A stretch of DNA of 6,294 bases from Oscillospiraceae bacterium (GTDB lineage: Bacteria; Bacillota; Clostridia; Oscillospirales; Ruminococcaceae). The notes beneath the pieces were generated by a model. The model saw only the letters and a program-made list of their open reading frames with translations, was not told the DNA's origin and did not search any database. The stretch lies in the NCBI GenBank assembly GCA_029062865.1, contig JAIDPG010000298.1:1-6294 (forward strand), in the 5' to 3' direction. Below are positions 5,828 through 6,294 of the stretch, one piece after another (the stretch's first letter is position 1; each line of letters begins with the position of its first letter). The position numbers and the translations under genes are program-made.

Positions 5828-6294
5828 AGACAATCCTCCGTTCTCCGCGGGCAGGTGGCGGTGTATTCGCCCGAAATCAGCTTCGGCAGAACCTCGTCCT
5901 TTGCGCCCGAAATGCGGATTTTGCCGTTCGCGACGACGACTATTTCATCGGCTATCGAGAGAATTCGCTCCTGGTGGGATATCACGACAAGCTCGCCCTC
6001 GGATTTCTCGCGGATCTCCTCAAACGTCTTGACAAGCCGCGAGAAGCTCCACAAATCGATGCCCGCCTCGGGCTCGTCGAACACGGAGAGCTTTGCTCGC
6101 CGCGCGAGCACCGTCGCTATTTCAATGCGCTTCGCCTCGCCGCCCGACAGGGAAGTGTTCATCTCGCGGTCGATATATTCTTCGGCGCACAAGCCGACTT
6201 TCCCAAGCAAGCCGCAGAGCTCCGTTTCATTCATAGAGCCGCCCGCGGCGAGCTCGATCAGATCCCGCACCGCAAGCCCCTTGAACCGCACCGG
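5824..6294 (-). CDS. sufC: SufC-family ABC ATPase of Fe-S cluster assembly (5' end off window)
   Basis: The C-terminal 156 residues of an ABC ATPase, open to the right edge; the Walker A loop lies outside. The visible part starts at PVRFKGLAVRDL, the region just after the Q-loop that is typical of SufC. It continues with the ABC signature LSGGEAKRIEIA (49-60 of the visible part), Walker B LSVFDEPEAGID (69-80), and the H-loop VISHQ (104-108). SufC hydrolyses ATP to drive conformational change in the SufB-containing scaffold; unlike transporters it works in the cytoplasm. The partner is the SufB-like gene immediately downstream, with a 4-base ATGA overlap. The tail ends with two cysteines separated by six residues (CPRRTEDC), unusual enough to note. 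A GTG at 6291 is in frame but is a window-edge artefact rather than the start. Confidence 0.93.
   Translation of the reverse strand, partial: PVRFKGLAVRDLIELAAGGSMNETELCGLLGKVGLCAEEYIDREMNTSLSGGEAKRIEIATVLARRAKLSVFDEPEAGIDLWSFSRLVKTFEEIREKSEGELVVISHQERILSIADEIVVVANGKIRISGAKDEVLPKLISGEYTATCPRRTEDCL
5835..5839 (-). promoter_or_regulatory. Ribosome binding site deciding the sufB start
   Basis: GGAGG on the minus strand, 7 bases before ATG 5827 and inside the end of sufC. It supports the ATG over the in-frame TTG at 5833, which would be only one base from the site. Confidence 0.8.

Overview
The window (6,294 bp, GC-rich coding DNA with AT-rich intergenic regions) looks like the chromosome of an anaerobic Bacillota, most likely a gut-type Clostridia (Oscillospiraceae/Ruminococcaceae-like). 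The pointers are strong purine-rich Shine-Dalgarno sites at almost every gene, an ECF sigma factor followed by a membrane anti-sigma-type protein, a minimal two-gene SufC/SufB iron-sulfur system, a 4-Cys TSCPD protein, and a short-form malic enzyme. The assignment is inference from gene content. There are no mobile elements, CRISPR arrays, tRNA or rRNA genes.

Layout. (1) Positions 1-1301, minus strand: an ECF-type sigma factor overlaps by 8 bases a downstream single-pass membrane protein, probably its anti-sigma factor, which runs off the left edge. (2) Positions 1302-1611: a regulatory intergenic region. It holds a housekeeping promoter on each strand, both TTGAAA-N17-TATAAT and pointing away from each other. 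Nearer the sigma gene there is also an ECF-type promoter (TGTAAC / TGTC) that suggests autoregulation. (3) Positions 1612-3692, plus strand: a PHP-domain phosphoesterase and a malic enzyme, separated by 65 bases holding a hairpin with no U-tract, so probably one transcript. It ends in a strong GC-rich terminator at 3701-3729. (4) Positions 3728-6294, minus strand: a tightly packed operon transcribed sufC (partial) -> sufB -> TSCPD protein -> metF, with ATGA start/stop overlaps at two of its three junctions. It converges on the same terminator.

Function. The right-hand operon joins Fe-S cluster assembly (an ABC ATPase plus a scaffold lacking the long SufB N-terminal region) to a small cysteine-rich protein and methylenetetrahydrofolate reductase. 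That pairing makes sense in an anaerobe, but the link between the Fe-S machinery, the TSCPD protein and MetF is not a textbook one and is the most interesting lead here. The left-hand sigma/anti-sigma pair has a clear regulatory architecture, and the anti-sigma-type gene has a second, very strong internal start signal just before its membrane segment. I found no clear sign of a wholly new system. The most useful leads are the promoter architecture, the internal start, the short CTTGCTT repeats flanking the PHP-malic enzyme operon, and the suf-TSCPD-metF linkage.
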